Origin: Drouetiella hepatica Uher 2000/2452
GTDB lineage: Bacteria; Cyanobacteriota; Cyanobacteriia; Elainellales; Elainellaceae
Direction of reading: 5' to 3'
Assembly: GCA_019359505.1 (NCBI GenBank)
Contig: JAHHHD010000005.1
Span: forward strand, 124,001 to 188,000
Length of the DNA stretch: 64,000 bases
The notes under the pieces were generated by a model, which ran no database searches, was not told where the DNA came from, and worked only from the letters and a program-made list of their open reading frames with translations. The translations under genes were made by a program, and so were the position numbers. Positions 8,923 through 17,103 of the stretch are shown here, piece after piece; within the stretch, counting starts at the first letter, position 1; every line of letters starts with the position of its first letter.

Positions 8923-9045
8923 ATGGGATATCTTCTGAAATACCTTTCTACTGCACCTGTTTTGGCAACGGCTTGGATGATTGTAACGGCTGGAATTTTG
9001 ATTGAATTCAATCGATTCTTTCCCGATCTATTGTTCCATCCCTAA
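8923..9045 (+). CDS. psaJ: Photosystem I subunit IX (PsaJ)
   Basis: This 40-residue single-helix photosystem I subunit neighbours PsaF in the complex. The sequence starts [18 protein letters not shown], continues with the membrane helix, and contains the conserved [12 protein letters not shown] segment near the C-terminus. It is too short for most gene callers. It lies 51 bp after psaF, with TTGGAG about 10 bases upstream, and is followed within 30 bp by a strong terminator. PsaF and PsaJ are almost always co-transcribed in cyanobacteria. Confidence 0.95.
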   Translation: MGYLLKYLSTAPVLATAWMIVTAGILIEFNRFFPDLLFHP

Positions 9046-9072
9046 GCTCAGGATTCTTTGAATTCTTAATAG

Positions 9073-9112
9073 AAATAGGCTCCTATCTCAACAAGAGTAG
9101 GAGCCTATTTTG
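9073..9112 (+). terminator. Rho-independent terminator of psaFJ
   Basis: The perfect 13-bp stem AAATAGGCTCCTA/TAGGAGCCTATTT has a 12-nt loop and ends in a T run. It starts 28 bp after the psaJ stop. Confidence 0.9.
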
Positions 9113-9145
9113 TAACTCAATAGGTTTTATTTTCGTGCCAGATTT

Positions 9146-9240
9146 TATAGCCGCCCCCAGCTTGTTTAGAACAATTAGGGTGGAGCGCTTCGCGCTCCAC
9201 CCTAATTGTTCCCGTCATAACCGCCAAGGCGGTTGCTATG
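9146..9240 (+). repeat. Family A 95-bp palindromic element, copy 2
   Basis: The element runs from TATAGCCGCCCCCAG to GCGGTTGCTATG with the same length and layout as copy 1. The central arms are ACAATTAGGGTGGAGCGC and their complement around the loop TTC. The arm sequence differs from copy 1, but both arms have changed together. Confidence 0.85.
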
Positions 9241-9260
9241 TCAGAGAGCAATAGCTGATT

Positions 9261-9512
9261 TTAGGGATTGCCCCCTATTCTTTCAGCCAAGGATTGATAC
9301 TGATTCTCTGAAGAATCTTGAAAGACAGCTGCCGAAAAGCTCGATACCGGGCGATCGAGAGTCTGACTACACACCAAAATTGAAGTGGGTAGCGCACTCA
9401 TCGCTCTTTGGAGTACCGGGCTTGGCTTAGCAGGTACGATGACAGCTAATGTTGATACCGTCAGGATTGCGGTGAATAGTGCCCCAAAATCGCAATGAAC
9501 ATACTTTGACAA
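9261..9512 (-). CDS. Possible small exported protein (83 residues)
   Basis: Coding status is uncertain. A TTG start at 9512 has a strong AAGGAG six bases upstream and opens an 83-residue frame. A basic N-terminus is followed by a hydrophobic stretch (ALFTAILTVSTLAVIV) and a Pro-rich AKPSPV site that could be a signal peptide. The rest is polar without a recognisable domain. The same frame extends upstream to an ATG at 9560. It lies in the 905-bp repeat-rich spacer after psaJ. It may be a chance ORF. Confidence 0.3.
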   Translation of the reverse strand: MSKYVHCDFGALFTAILTVSTLAVIVPAKPSPVLQRAMSALPTSILVCSQTLDRPVSSFSAAVFQDSSENQYQSLAERIGGNP

Positions 9513-9608
9513 AGGAATCTCCTTACCGCTTAACTCAGATAAATAGGGAACTACTGGCAAAATAGCTGCACTGCCTGAGAGTTGTTGCCCCTGAATTAAC
9601 TGGAGTTG

Positions 9609-9711
9609 TATGGCGCTACGCGCTTAGATCTAAATGAGCTATTTTCTGAAAGCCGCGCTACGGGGGGCTTTTAGAAAATAACTTGTCCTAAGCTAATTAT
9701 GTAGTGCCATA
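9609..9711 (-). repeat. Family B 103-bp palindromic element, inverted copy
   Basis: Reading on the minus strand, the ends are TATGGCACTAC and GCGCGTAGCGCCATA. The core is GTTATTTTCT...AGAAAATAGCTC with partly decayed GC arms (CCCCCCGTAGCGCGG). The layout is that of family B copies at 19822, 31957 and 47130. Confidence 0.75.
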
Positions 9712-9797
9712 CTGCTCTGAAGTTGCGTCTTGAATTAGACCCGATACGATCGCACGATTTGAAGCAGCGTTCTTTTCTTTGAAGAAGCGATCGCTGC

Positions 9798-9933
9798 CTA
9801 ATCCTCATAATCGATATGCTGCCACACTCCATTCGGGTGGGTACAGTGTTTCTACGGGATCTTCATCGACACAATACTTTCTCTGACTCTTTCTGAAGAA
9901 AACATCAATTGCCGTCTGTTCTGACCTAAACAG
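9798..9933 (-). pseudogene. Possible broken gene fragment
   Basis: On the minus strand a 43-codon frame without a start (RSEQTAIDVFFRKSQRKYC, then VDEDPVET) looks coding. A one-base shift near 9839 joins it to HCTHPNGVWQHIDYED and a stop at 9798. Both halves have plausible residue composition for a single C-terminal domain, suggesting a decayed gene with one frameshift. I do not recognise the family. It lies just downstream of the GNAT-fold gene, and nothing else was identified between 9712 and 9950. Confidence 0.3.
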
Positions 9934-9950
9934 TCAATCTGCTTAAATAC

Positions 9951-11120
9951 CTACTTTTGTTTGAACGGCAAATCTGCATTCATTGCCTCTATTTCGTTCT
10001 GCTCCATTTCATTAACTTCCTCAATGTAGTTGCCCAAAATCTGCGTTAGGCGAGGATTATAGAAACGGTGTAGTGAATAGTTGGGCGCAGCCGGAAAACC
10101 CCGCCGCTTTTTGTGTTTACCTCCCGCACCCGGATCAAAGTTTTGAATATTGTGAGCGATCGCCCATTCGATCGGCGTGTAGTAGCAGGTATCAAAGTGC
10201 AGATTTTCAAAATCTTGAAATGAACCCCAATAGCGCCCATAAAGCTGGTCGCCCTTCGTCAAGCAGAAGGACATCCCTACTGGCGTTGGCGCATCGTGAT
10301 ACACCCCAAAGAGAACAATGCGATCGATGTAATGGGGATAAAGCTGCGCGAAAAATTCGCGGGTGAGGTACTTGCTGCCCCACCAGCCAAACTTGTCGCA
10401 GGTATCGCTGTAGAAGTCATACACGGTGGACAGCAGCTCAGGCGTAATTTGTTCGCCCGTCAACGGCTCTACGCGCAGTCCGGCTTCGGCGACTGCCTTG
10501 CGCTCTCGCTTGATATTGCGGCGTTGATTAGCGTTGAAGGCTCCTAGATAATCATCAAAAGTCTGGAAGTCCTGATTGTTCCAGACATAGCTGTGATGCA
10601 GCCAGCGTAAAAAGCCGTGGCGCTCCATTGTCAGCCGCCACTGGGGATCGGCATAGAGAAAGTTGCAGCCCGAAATCTTGTTACGAACGCAGAATTGATC
10701 AATTTCAGCCACCATCAGCGCCGTGATTTGCTCTTCATCTTCACCGGGCGCAATCAAAAACCGATAGCCTTCTGCCGGAGTAAAAGGCGACATGCCTAGC
10801 AGCTTGGGATAGTAACGAATGCCCAAACGCTGCGATAGCTCTGCCCACTGATGATCAAACACAAACTCGCCGTAGCTATGTCCCTTCAGGTAAAGCGGCG
10901 CGGCAGCAATTAGGGTGTTACTGCGCCACAGGGTCAGATGGTAGGGCATCCATCCGGTTTTAGCTCCGACGCTGCCTGAAGCTTCCATCGTATGAAGCCA
11001 AGTCCATTCTAGAAAAGGGGTTTTCAGGGGCAGTGCCAGAGCATCCCACTCTGCTTGGGGCACGTCAGCAATTTTGTCAATCCAGGCGACGGTGTAGCTG
11101 GGTTTGAGTTGTTCGACCAT
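9951..11120 (-). CDS. GNAT-fold protein of the COG3146/DUF482 family
   Basis: This 389-residue protein belongs to the family annotated as peptidogalycan biosynthesis or putative N-acyltransferase. Family hallmarks visible are PFLEWTWLHTMEASG near the N-terminus, NQRRNIKRERK in the middle, DKFGWWGSKYLTREFF, and the C-terminal DPGAGGKHKKRRGF with HRFYNPR. These proteins have two FemAB/GNAT-like domains and probably transfer an acyl or aminoacyl group, but the substrate is unknown. The protein looks cytoplasmic, with no signal or membrane segments. It stands alone between a repeat-rich spacer and the RibD-like gene. Confidence 0.85.
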   Translation of the reverse strand: MVEQLKPSYTVAWIDKIADVPQAEWDALALPLKTPFLEWTWLHTMEASGSVGAKTGWMPYHLTLWRSNTLIAAAPLYLKGHSYGEFVFDHQWAELSQRLGIRYYPKLLGMSPFTPAEGYRFLIAPGEDEEQITALMVAEIDQFCVRNKISGCNFLYADPQWRLTMERHGFLRWLHHSYVWNNQDFQTFDDYLGAFNANQRRNIKRERKAVAEAGLRVEPLTGEQITPELLSTVYDFYSDTCDKFGWWGSKYLTREFFAQLYPHYIDRIVLFGVYHDAPTPVGMSFCLTKGDQLYGRYWGSFQDFENLHFDTCYYTPIEWAIAHNIQNFDPGAGGKHKKRRGFPAAPNYSLHRFYNPRLTQILGNYIEEVNEMEQNEIEAMNADLPFKQK

Positions 11121-11202
11121 TGGAAGAATTGCGAGAGTGTTGAGGGTAAATCGCGGGTAAGCTGCCGGGGGTAAGCTGCTGGAGCGATCGCCCTTCTTTA
11201 AG

Positions 11203-11922
11203 TTAGTTTAATTTTTCTTCGTTTGTAGGGGGCGGGGCAGATTGCAGATAGTAGTGCAAAAAGACCTCTGAACCCATCACTTGAGTAGACAGCAATTCTA
11301 GCCGTGGAGCAAGGTGCGCCGGAAAGCCGTAGCCATCAACAGGTGTAGGAGATTGTGCACCGCCCAAAATTAGCGGACAGACCGTTAGCCAAATCTCGTC
11401 AATTACACCTGCCTCTAGGAGCGAAGCAACGAGCTGTCCGCCCCCTGTTACGACAATTTTTTCAAGCCCCAAAGCCGCAAGCTGCTGAAATATTTGATGC
11501 CAATTCGTGGGAGGAGCGGGGGAGCACGCCACTAGCACCCGCTCAAATTCGGGGCGATCGCTCCAACCCATTGCGCCTTCTGGGGTAGTCATCAACCATC
11601 GAGGCACCGCCTGCTGAAAAAATCGACACTCCGGATCGAGCCTGCCAGAGCTAGAACAGACAATATGAATAGGCTGAGGGAATTTGTCCTGCTGCTGGCG
11701 CTGCTGTAATAAGTCAGGTTGGGTTATTCTCAAGGTGGTGCCATAGGTACGCAGCGTTTCTGCGCCAAATAGCACGCCGTCCGCTTGAGCCATCTGCGTT
11801 TCTAGATGCAGTCTATCTGCCGTTGAGCCAAATCGAGCGGGCGATCGCTCCCTATCTGCAATCTTGCCATCCGCACTCATTGCCAGTACCACCGTTCCAT
11901 GCGCCCTAGCTTGCTCTGTCAT
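11203..11922 (-). CDS. RibD C-terminal-domain family reductase
   Basis: This 239-residue protein has the DHFR-like RibD C-terminal fold: VVLAMSADGKIA at the N-terminus, ADGVLFGAETLRTY, and the NADPH-site segment KIVVTGGGQLVASLLEAGVIDEIWLTV. It lacks the zinc deaminase domain of full RibD. Such stand-alone reductases may reduce the pyrimidine intermediate of riboflavin synthesis, or another substrate. I chose the ATG at 11922 (MTEQ) because GGAG precedes it; the frame stays open to 12054, which would add 44 unlikely residues. It is divergent from the histidine kinase at 12069. Confidence 0.82.
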   Translation of the reverse strand: MTEQARAHGTVVLAMSADGKIADRERSPARFGSTADRLHLETQMAQADGVLFGAETLRTYGTTLRITQPDLLQQRQQQDKFPQPIHIVCSSSGRLDPECRFFQQAVPRWLMTTPEGAMGWSDRPEFERVLVACSPAPPTNWHQIFQQLAALGLEKIVVTGGGQLVASLLEAGVIDEIWLTVCPLILGGAQSPTPVDGYGFPAHLAPRLELLSTQVMGSEVFLHYYLQSAPPPTNEEKLN

Positions 11923-12068
11923 CTGCTCCGTCTCAAGGTTTAGAGTCTCTTCACAGGAAGCCCGGAGTTTATAAAGACATGCCGGGTCTATCCAGAGTAA
12001 TCTGAATAGTATCTTTAGATGGGGTCTATTTTTGTGCAGGGTTTGCTGCCCCAAGTCGAGAAACCGTT

Positions 12069-14087
12069 ATGGCAACGCTAGGTCAATCTTCCTTTCGCCG
12101 CATTTTGCTTCTGCGAATTTTGTTGCTCAGCATTCCTATTCTGTTTTTAGGAATGGCTGTCACGTTTCGTCGGGCAAGAGCTAGTTTGCTGGATACGGCT
12201 CGGCAAAATTTGGAGCAGAGCGCCGTTCGCAAAGCAGACACGATTCATACCGCTCTACGAGATTTGCAAACGGGCTTGGCGATCGCCAGCGAAACCTCGG
12301 CTCTACAATATGGCTCTCCAGCCGCGTCAAAAGTATTTCTCAACCAGCTTCAAAAGCAGCTGCCTACGGATGTTCAGTGTCTTCAGCTCCGCAATCTGCA
12401 AGCCAACCGGATTGTTGCGACAACCTGCGGCGATCGGATTTTAGACTCTGTTTCCACTAGCGCCTGGGCAAAGCAAAGAAATCTAGGGGATGCCAACCGT
12501 TTACAGATTCATACGCTGACTCTAAATCGTTTGAATTCACCGCCCCAAATCAATTTTCAGAGCCAGCTCAATCTGCTGATGAGCACGCCTGTCTACAACA
12601 CAACAGGACAGCTTGTCTATAGCTTGACGGCTCAAACGGTTTTGAAGCAGCCCGAAAGTATTGCGCTGCTTCAGGGGTACACGGTCGTGATTGCGGCTGA
12701 CGGCACGTTGTTGGCTCACCCTTTGGTCAACCGGGTTGGACTCAACACCTCCAGGGAGCTTGATCAAGATCGGTTTCAGGATATTCTGACTAACGTGCAG
12801 CGGGGAGATACAGGCTCTCGTCATTTATTTGGTCTGACGCTGGATCAAACCGAATGGGTAGCAGGCTTTAGTCCGCTAACGATTCCCATTTCGGCAACTG
12901 AAAGTCAAACCTGGACAGTTTTGGCAGTCACAAGGCTAGACAGCGCCCTGCAAGGGCTGGAGAACATTACTCAAACTTTGTTAATTTTGACTGCCGGGTT
13001 GCTGGCGGCACATCTGCTGGCAATGCTTTACATGGCAAGAGATTTAGCATTGCCGATCGAACAATTGGGCAAATATGCGCAGCGGATTCATAAGCGTGAC
13101 GCTCTAGAGCGTGACTCCCTAGAGCGTGCCCCTCGAAATTTCCGCATTCGAGAGCTAAACCATCTGGCAGAGGTGCTAGACAACATGGTGGGGCGGCGAG
13201 AAGAACACACTAAAGAACTGGAGTCAGCATTGCAGGATGCAGAGGCAGCCAACCAGTTAAAGAGCGAGTTTTTGGCGAATACCTCCCATGAGCTGCGTAC
13301 ACCGCTGAACGCCATTATTGGCTGCATTCGCCTAGTTAAAGACGATTGCTGCGACAGCAAAGAAGAAGAAAATGAGTTTCTAGGTCAAGCCGATAAAGCG
13401 GCGATTCATCTGCTCAAGATCATTAATGACTTGCTGGATATTCAGCGAATTGAAGAAGAAAAGCTGCCGTTGACGATCGAAACGGTTGATCTGCGCAACA
13501 TCCTCAAAGAAACCATTGACATAGAATCTGCGCCGATTCAGCAGAAGGGCTTGCAGCTCTCTGTCACCCCTCTGCCAGAACCGCTAATGATCCGTGCCGA
13601 TGCCGCTCGGCTGAAGCAGGTGTTGCTCAACGTGGTCTATAACGCCATTAAATTCACCGATCAGGGCGGCATTACAATCGAAGTCCAGCTAGAACAGATT
13701 GCCGCTGAGGCAACCTATGCTAGCAGCAACGGTCATCATCTCAACGGAGCGAAAGATGACGATGACGAGGCTGTGGGCACAAAGTTTTGGGTGATCATAG
13801 CCATTAGCGATACTGGCATTGGTATTGATCCGGTTCAGCAGCACAAGCTATTCCGCCCGTTTGTCATGGTGGATGGGACGACGACGCGCAAATTTGAGGG
13901 CACCGGACTGGGGCTTGCTATCTCGCGCAACTTAGTAGAGATGATGGGTGGACATATTACGCTCCATAGTGAAGGTCTGGGGCATGGCACTACGGTCAAA
14001 ATTGCGATTCCGGTACTTGAAGACAGCTTCAATGACATTACCCAAAATCCGGTTAGGGAAGCAGCAATTAATGCCAAGTCCAGTTGA
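12069..14087 (+). CDS. Membrane CACHE-type sensor histidine kinase
   Basis: The 672 residues start with a transmembrane helix (about 12-30), then an extracytoplasmic sensor region of the double-CACHE kind (about 35-295). A second helix (about 297-320), a HAMP-like linker, HisKA with phospho-acceptor His407 (NTSHELRTPLNAIIG) and an HATPase domain (NVVYNAIKFTDQGG, SDTGIGI, GTGLGLAISRNLVEMMGG) follow. It phosphorylates a response regulator not encoded next door; the ligand is unknown. A short duplicated linker (RDALERDSLERAP, about 338-350) just after HAMP is odd and matches a DNA duplication at 13096-13125. It is monocistronic, with a family A element downstream. Confidence 0.92.
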   Translation: MATLGQSSFRRILLLRILLLSIPILFLGMAVTFRRARASLLDTARQNLEQSAVRKADTIHTALRDLQTGLAIASETSALQYGSPAASKVFLNQLQKQLPTDVQCLQLRNLQANRIVATTCGDRILDSVSTSAWAKQRNLGDANRLQIHTLTLNRLNSPPQINFQSQLNLLMSTPVYNTTGQLVYSLTAQTVLKQPESIALLQGYTVVIAADGTLLAHPLVNRVGLNTSRELDQDRFQDILTNVQRGDTGSRHLFGLTLDQTEWVAGFSPLTIPISATESQTWTVLAVTRLDSALQGLENITQTLLILTAGLLAAHLLAMLYMARDLALPIEQLGKYAQRIHKRDALERDSLERAPRNFRIRELNHLAEVLDNMVGRREEHTKELESALQDAEAANQLKSEFLANTSHELRTPLNAIIGCIRLVKDDCCDSKEEENEFLGQADKAAIHLLKIINDLLDIQRIEEEKLPLTIETVDLRNILKETIDIESAPIQQKGLQLSVTPLPEPLMIRADAARLKQVLLNVVYNAIKFTDQGGITIEVQLEQIAAEATYASSNGHHLNGAKDDDDEAVGTKFWVIIAISDTGIGIDPVQQHKLFRPFVMVDGTTTRKFEGTGLGLAISRNLVEMMGGHITLHSEGLGHGTTVKIAIPVLEDSFNDITQNPVREAAINAKSS

Positions 14088-14134
14088 TCTACCTTGCGTT
14101 ACTTACAGCGCTTTGAGCTTGGTTAAGGACAAGT

Positions 14135-14230
14135 TATGGCTGTCGCCAGTCTGTTTAGGACGTTTAGGGTGGGGCGCTTCGCGCCCCACCCTAAACGTCC
14201 CCGCCCTAACCGCCTTGGCGGTTGCCCTAT
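14135..14230 (+). repeat. Family A 95-bp palindromic element, copy 3
   Basis: The element runs from TATGGCTGTCGCCAG to GCCTTGGCGGTTGCC. The central arms are GTTTAGGGTGGGGCGC and their complement around the loop TTC. Outer flanks lie in the same orientation as copy 1, whose loop reads GAA. Confidence 0.85.
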
Positions 14231-14286
14231 TGAAAATTGAGGTAAGGTCAACTGAGACTGCCTAGTTGAAGGTCAAGGCTTAAAGC

Positions 14287-15441
14287 TTAAGGCTTAAGCT
14301 TTAAGGAGACAGGCTGACCATCTTGATTAAGAGATTGACTCAAAGCCGACAAAATTTGCACTAATTCTGCGCCCAGCCAGCCAGAGGAAATGTCAGAGGG
14401 CTGATTTTCTCGAACGCAGGTTAGAAAATGATCGCAGACCTGATGGAGCGGTTCGGTATCCTCCAAACTAAAGACATGCCGATGTTGATCGATCGCCTGA
14501 TGCCCTTGGGACAATCCCCCTTCCAACAGCGTGAGGGGCGTATCAGGTGCCAGCTCATCAAAGACCAGCGTGCCGTGGCTGCCCGCGAGACAGAGCCGCC
14601 GCTGTTTATCAGGATTTGACCAGCAGAGGTGAATCGAAGCCTGAAATCCACTAGGGTAGAGCAGCTTGACCCACACTAGATCAGATAATCCATTGGGGAA
14701 TCGTGAGTTGTTTGACACTGTTTGCAGCCAAGTTTTACCCTGTGCCTGAACTTGGATGGGCACTTCATCTAGCCAATAATTGAAAATAGCGATATCGTGA
14801 ATTGCCAGATCCCAGAGGGCATCGACATCGCTGCGGACAGGCCCTAGGTGCGTACGGGTGGCATAGCCGTAGCGAGGGCTGCCCAACCGAGGAAGCACCG
14901 CCTTGCCCTGCTGGACTGCCGGATGAAAGAGATAAGTATGGTCAACGACAAGCTGTCTCTGCTGCTGTGCGGCGAGATGACACAGCTCTAGCGCCTCGAC
15001 AACCTCTAGGGTGAGGGGTTTTTCGGCTAGCACATGTAGCCCCTGTTGCAGAGCGGCACGAATCAAGGGGTAATGAGTGGCGGCAGGAGTAGCGATCGCC
15101 ACCGCCTCCAGCCCCGGCAGGTTCATCGTCTCAGACCAGTCTTGGATCAACTTAACCCGATCAAGCTGAAATTCGGCTGCAACTGCCGTCAGCCGCTCAG
15201 CGCAAGGATCGACCACTGCGACTACGTTCGATCGAGGATGATGCGCAAAATTTCGCAGCAGATGTGTACCCCAACGCCCAGCGCCCAAAATAGCAATATT
15301 GACAGGATGAAACTTTGAATCTTGGATATTTTGGATTAGAGGAATTTGAGCGATCGCTCCGAAAGGCGATGCTAAATCCAGTGACAGAGGTGAAGGTGGA
15401 GTGAAAACCATGGGTTGCCCTTGGTGGCTGATTCTCTTCAT
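14287..15441 (-). CDS. Gfo/Idh/MocA family oxidoreductase
   Basis: This is a 384-residue NAD(P)-dependent sugar-type dehydrogenase. The Rossmann motif AILGAGRWGTHLLRNF starts at about residue 51, EKPLTLEVVEA carries the conserved EKP, and a C-terminal alpha/beta domain contains [14 protein letters not shown]. The substrate cannot be read from sequence; sugar or nucleotide-sugar oxidation is typical. The 50-residue extension ahead of the Rossmann fold is unusual, so the true start may be the internal ATG at residue 11 or later. rnc ends 23 bp downstream of this gene's start on the same strand, so rnc lies upstream and the two may be co-transcribed. Confidence 0.85.
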   Translation of the reverse strand: MKRISHQGQPMVFTPPSPLSLDLASPFGAIAQIPLIQNIQDSKFHPVNIAILGAGRWGTHLLRNFAHHPRSNVVAVVDPCAERLTAVAAEFQLDRVKLIQDWSETMNLPGLEAVAIATPAATHYPLIRAALQQGLHVLAEKPLTLEVVEALELCHLAAQQQRQLVVDHTYLFHPAVQQGKAVLPRLGSPRYGYATRTHLGPVRSDVDALWDLAIHDIAIFNYWLDEVPIQVQAQGKTWLQTVSNNSRFPNGLSDLVWVKLLYPSGFQASIHLCWSNPDKQRRLCLAGSHGTLVFDELAPDTPLTLLEGGLSQGHQAIDQHRHVFSLEDTEPLHQVCDHFLTCVRENQPSDISSGWLGAELVQILSALSQSLNQDGQPVSLKLKP

Positions 15442-15463
15442 AGAGTGCCCAGGAATTTCAGGT

Positions 15464-16228
15464 CTACGTTTCCGAAGAATTGCTGAAATTTGAAGGGCGA
15501 TTGCCTATTTCACCCAGCTCTTGAAGCGCTAGAAATGCCACCTGTGCGGCAGCTTGCTCGGCAGCTTTTTTAGATTGTCCTTTGCCCTGTCCCCAGAGCT
15601 TGTCTTGAAACCACACCTCGGCAACAAAACGCTCTTTGTCGCCGTAAGTTTGCCCTACTTCGGTGACGCGATATTCTGGCAGAGCATGACCGTAGTTTTG
15701 CGTCCAGATTTGCAGCGCGCCCTTGTAGTTTTGCAGAGTCGGGTCGCGACGGATGGCATCAGAAAACTGCTGAAAGTGCGGATCGAGCCAGGGACGAATC
15801 AGGCTGAGGCTGGCTGTGCTGAGGTAGAGAGCCGCTAGAATTGCCTCAAAGGCAGCGGCTAGGCGAGACTCTTGCCCCACCTTGTCGGCAAGGGTGCTGT
15901 TTGCCATCAGCAAATAGCGATCGCATCCATACTGGTCGGCAATTTGAGCCAGGAGGCGATCGCTGACCAAAATGCTGCGGATGGCGGCAAGTTCGCCCTC
16001 GGCGGCAGCAGGATAGGTTTCAAACAAAAAGGCGGCAGCAGCAAGCTTTACTACGGCATCGCCCACAAACTCTAGCCGCTCATAGTTCGCCTCAGCCGAA
16101 GCCGTAGGATGGGTCAGCGCCAAGTTCAGCAAGTCCCATTTGATTACAGACACAGCCTGCTCCGATAGCCCTAGCTTTTGCATGAGCTGGCGTAACTGCT
16201 TTTGACGACGCGGATCAGAAAAATTCAC
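15464..16228 (-). CDS. rnc: Ribonuclease III
   Basis: RNase III cleaves double-stranded RNA and processes rRNA and mRNA precursors. The 254 residues show the catalytic signature YERLEFVGDAVVKL with the following acidic residues, the second catalytic helix around AAFEAILAALYL, and a C-terminal dsRBD (NYKGALQIWTQNYG to KSKKAAEQAAAQVAFLAL). Cyanobacteria often carry more than one RNase III gene, so this could be one of two paralogues. The Gfo/Idh-type gene follows closely on the same strand, and rnpB lies upstream on the same strand. Confidence 0.93.
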   Translation of the reverse strand: MNFSDPRRQKQLRQLMQKLGLSEQAVSVIKWDLLNLALTHPTASAEANYERLEFVGDAVVKLAAAAFLFETYPAAAEGELAAIRSILVSDRLLAQIADQYGCDRYLLMANSTLADKVGQESRLAAAFEAILAALYLSTASLSLIRPWLDPHFQQFSDAIRRDPTLQNYKGALQIWTQNYGHALPEYRVTEVGQTYGDKERFVAEVWFQDKLWGQGKGQSKKAAEQAAAQVAFLALQELGEIGNRPSNFSNSSET

Positions 16229-16269
16229 TGAGCTAACAAAACTAAACGAAGGGGATTTACAGAAAGGTT

Positions 16270-16379
16270 AGGACTTACGCATCTGCACTCAAAATCTCCT
16301 AATTCTGGAGGACTTTGAACTCTAGCTCCCCCAGAATTGGGGGTTGGGGGAAGATTTCACCTCAATCTACGTAAGTCCT
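16270..16379. repeat. 110-bp MITE-like element with terminal inverted repeats
   Basis: Inverted ends AGGACTTACG and CGTAAGTCCT bound a 110-bp non-coding segment with an internal CCCCCAGAATTGGGGG-type palindrome. The layout fits a non-autonomous transposable element. No transposase is present in the window. Confidence 0.65.
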
Positions 16380-16388
16380 GAAAGGTTT

Positions 16389-16483
16389 TATGGCTGTCGC
16401 CAGTTTGCTTAGGACATTTATGGTGGGGCGCTTCGCGCCCCACCATAAATGTCCCCATCCTAACCGCCTTGGCGGTTGCCATA
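16389..16483 (+). repeat. Family A 95-bp palindromic element, copy 4
   Basis: The element runs from TATGGCTGTCGCCAG to GGCGGTTGCCATA, exactly 95 bp. The central arms ACATTTATGGTGGGGCGC and their complement surround the loop TTC. It lies ten bases after the MITE-like element and just beyond the 3' end of rnpB. Confidence 0.85.
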
Positions 16484-16504
16484 GAATCTAAAATCGCCAT
16501 AGGG

Positions 16505-16956
16505 GCGGGAAGAGGCGGACATAAGCCGGGTTCTGTTGTTTGGATGGCAGAACCACCCAAACGGCAGTTATCTATCTGGGATGTTTGTCACCAAACACCT
16601 CTAGCGGATTTCGCAGAAGCAGGATTTCTCCTCCCCTACTCGGAGCCGGAAAAAGACCAACCGATCGCTCCTTCGACCTTGCTTCCAACCGGGGTTTACC
16701 GAGCCAGCGCCTCTCGACGCTGCTGGTGCGCTCTTACCGCACCCTTGCACCCTTACCTGTTAGCCTCACTAGCCCATAGGCTAGTGAGACTCCATCGGCG
16801 GTATGTTTCTGTGGCACTATCCTCACGATCGCTCGCACTGGGCGTTACCCAGCAAGTTTAGTCTTTCGGAAGCCCGGACTTTCCTCAAACTGCTTTGAGT
16901 CTCCTTTCATCAGGATTCTTTGACAATTCGCAACCGCCTGCGCCTCCTCTTCCCTT
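16505..16956 (-). ncRNA. rnpB: RNase P RNA
   Basis: This is the catalytic RNA of ribonuclease P, which matures tRNA 5' ends. On the minus strand the conserved core GAGGAAAGTCCGGGC lies near the 5' end (about 16869-16887) and ACAGAACCCGGCTTAT lies near the 3' end (about 16519-16534). The P1 helix forms between GGGAAGAGGAGGCG at the 5' end and CGCCTCTTCCC at the 3' end, giving about 450 nt, normal for bacterial type A. Ends are set from the P1 pairing and are accurate to a few bases. An ORF across it on the plus strand is spurious. Confidence 0.95.
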
Positions 16957-17009
16957 TGTCCTAGTTTAGTAGGTTGCGGAATAAACGCGTGGGTGATGTT
17001 CTAGACATC

Positions 17010-17064
17010 TTGTTGATTTTTTAAAAGGGGCACTCCGCGCCTCTTTCAAAAAATCAATAACACA
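17010..17064. repeat. Family C hairpin (TTGATTTTTT arms)
   Basis: The imperfect palindrome GTTGATTTTTTAAAAGGGGC... closes with ...TTTCAAAAAATCAATAAC around a CTCCGCG centre. A related, better-preserved copy lies at 32957-33012. It sits between rnpB and the downstream membrane protein gene. Confidence 0.65.
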
Positions 17065-17103
17065 TTTGAAACACTATCAATGCGTGACAGAGTAAACCCT
17101 GCT

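Noticed and set aside
16469-16861. 130-codon ORF antisense to rnpB
   Set aside because: The sequence is explained entirely by the RNase P RNA on the minus strand.
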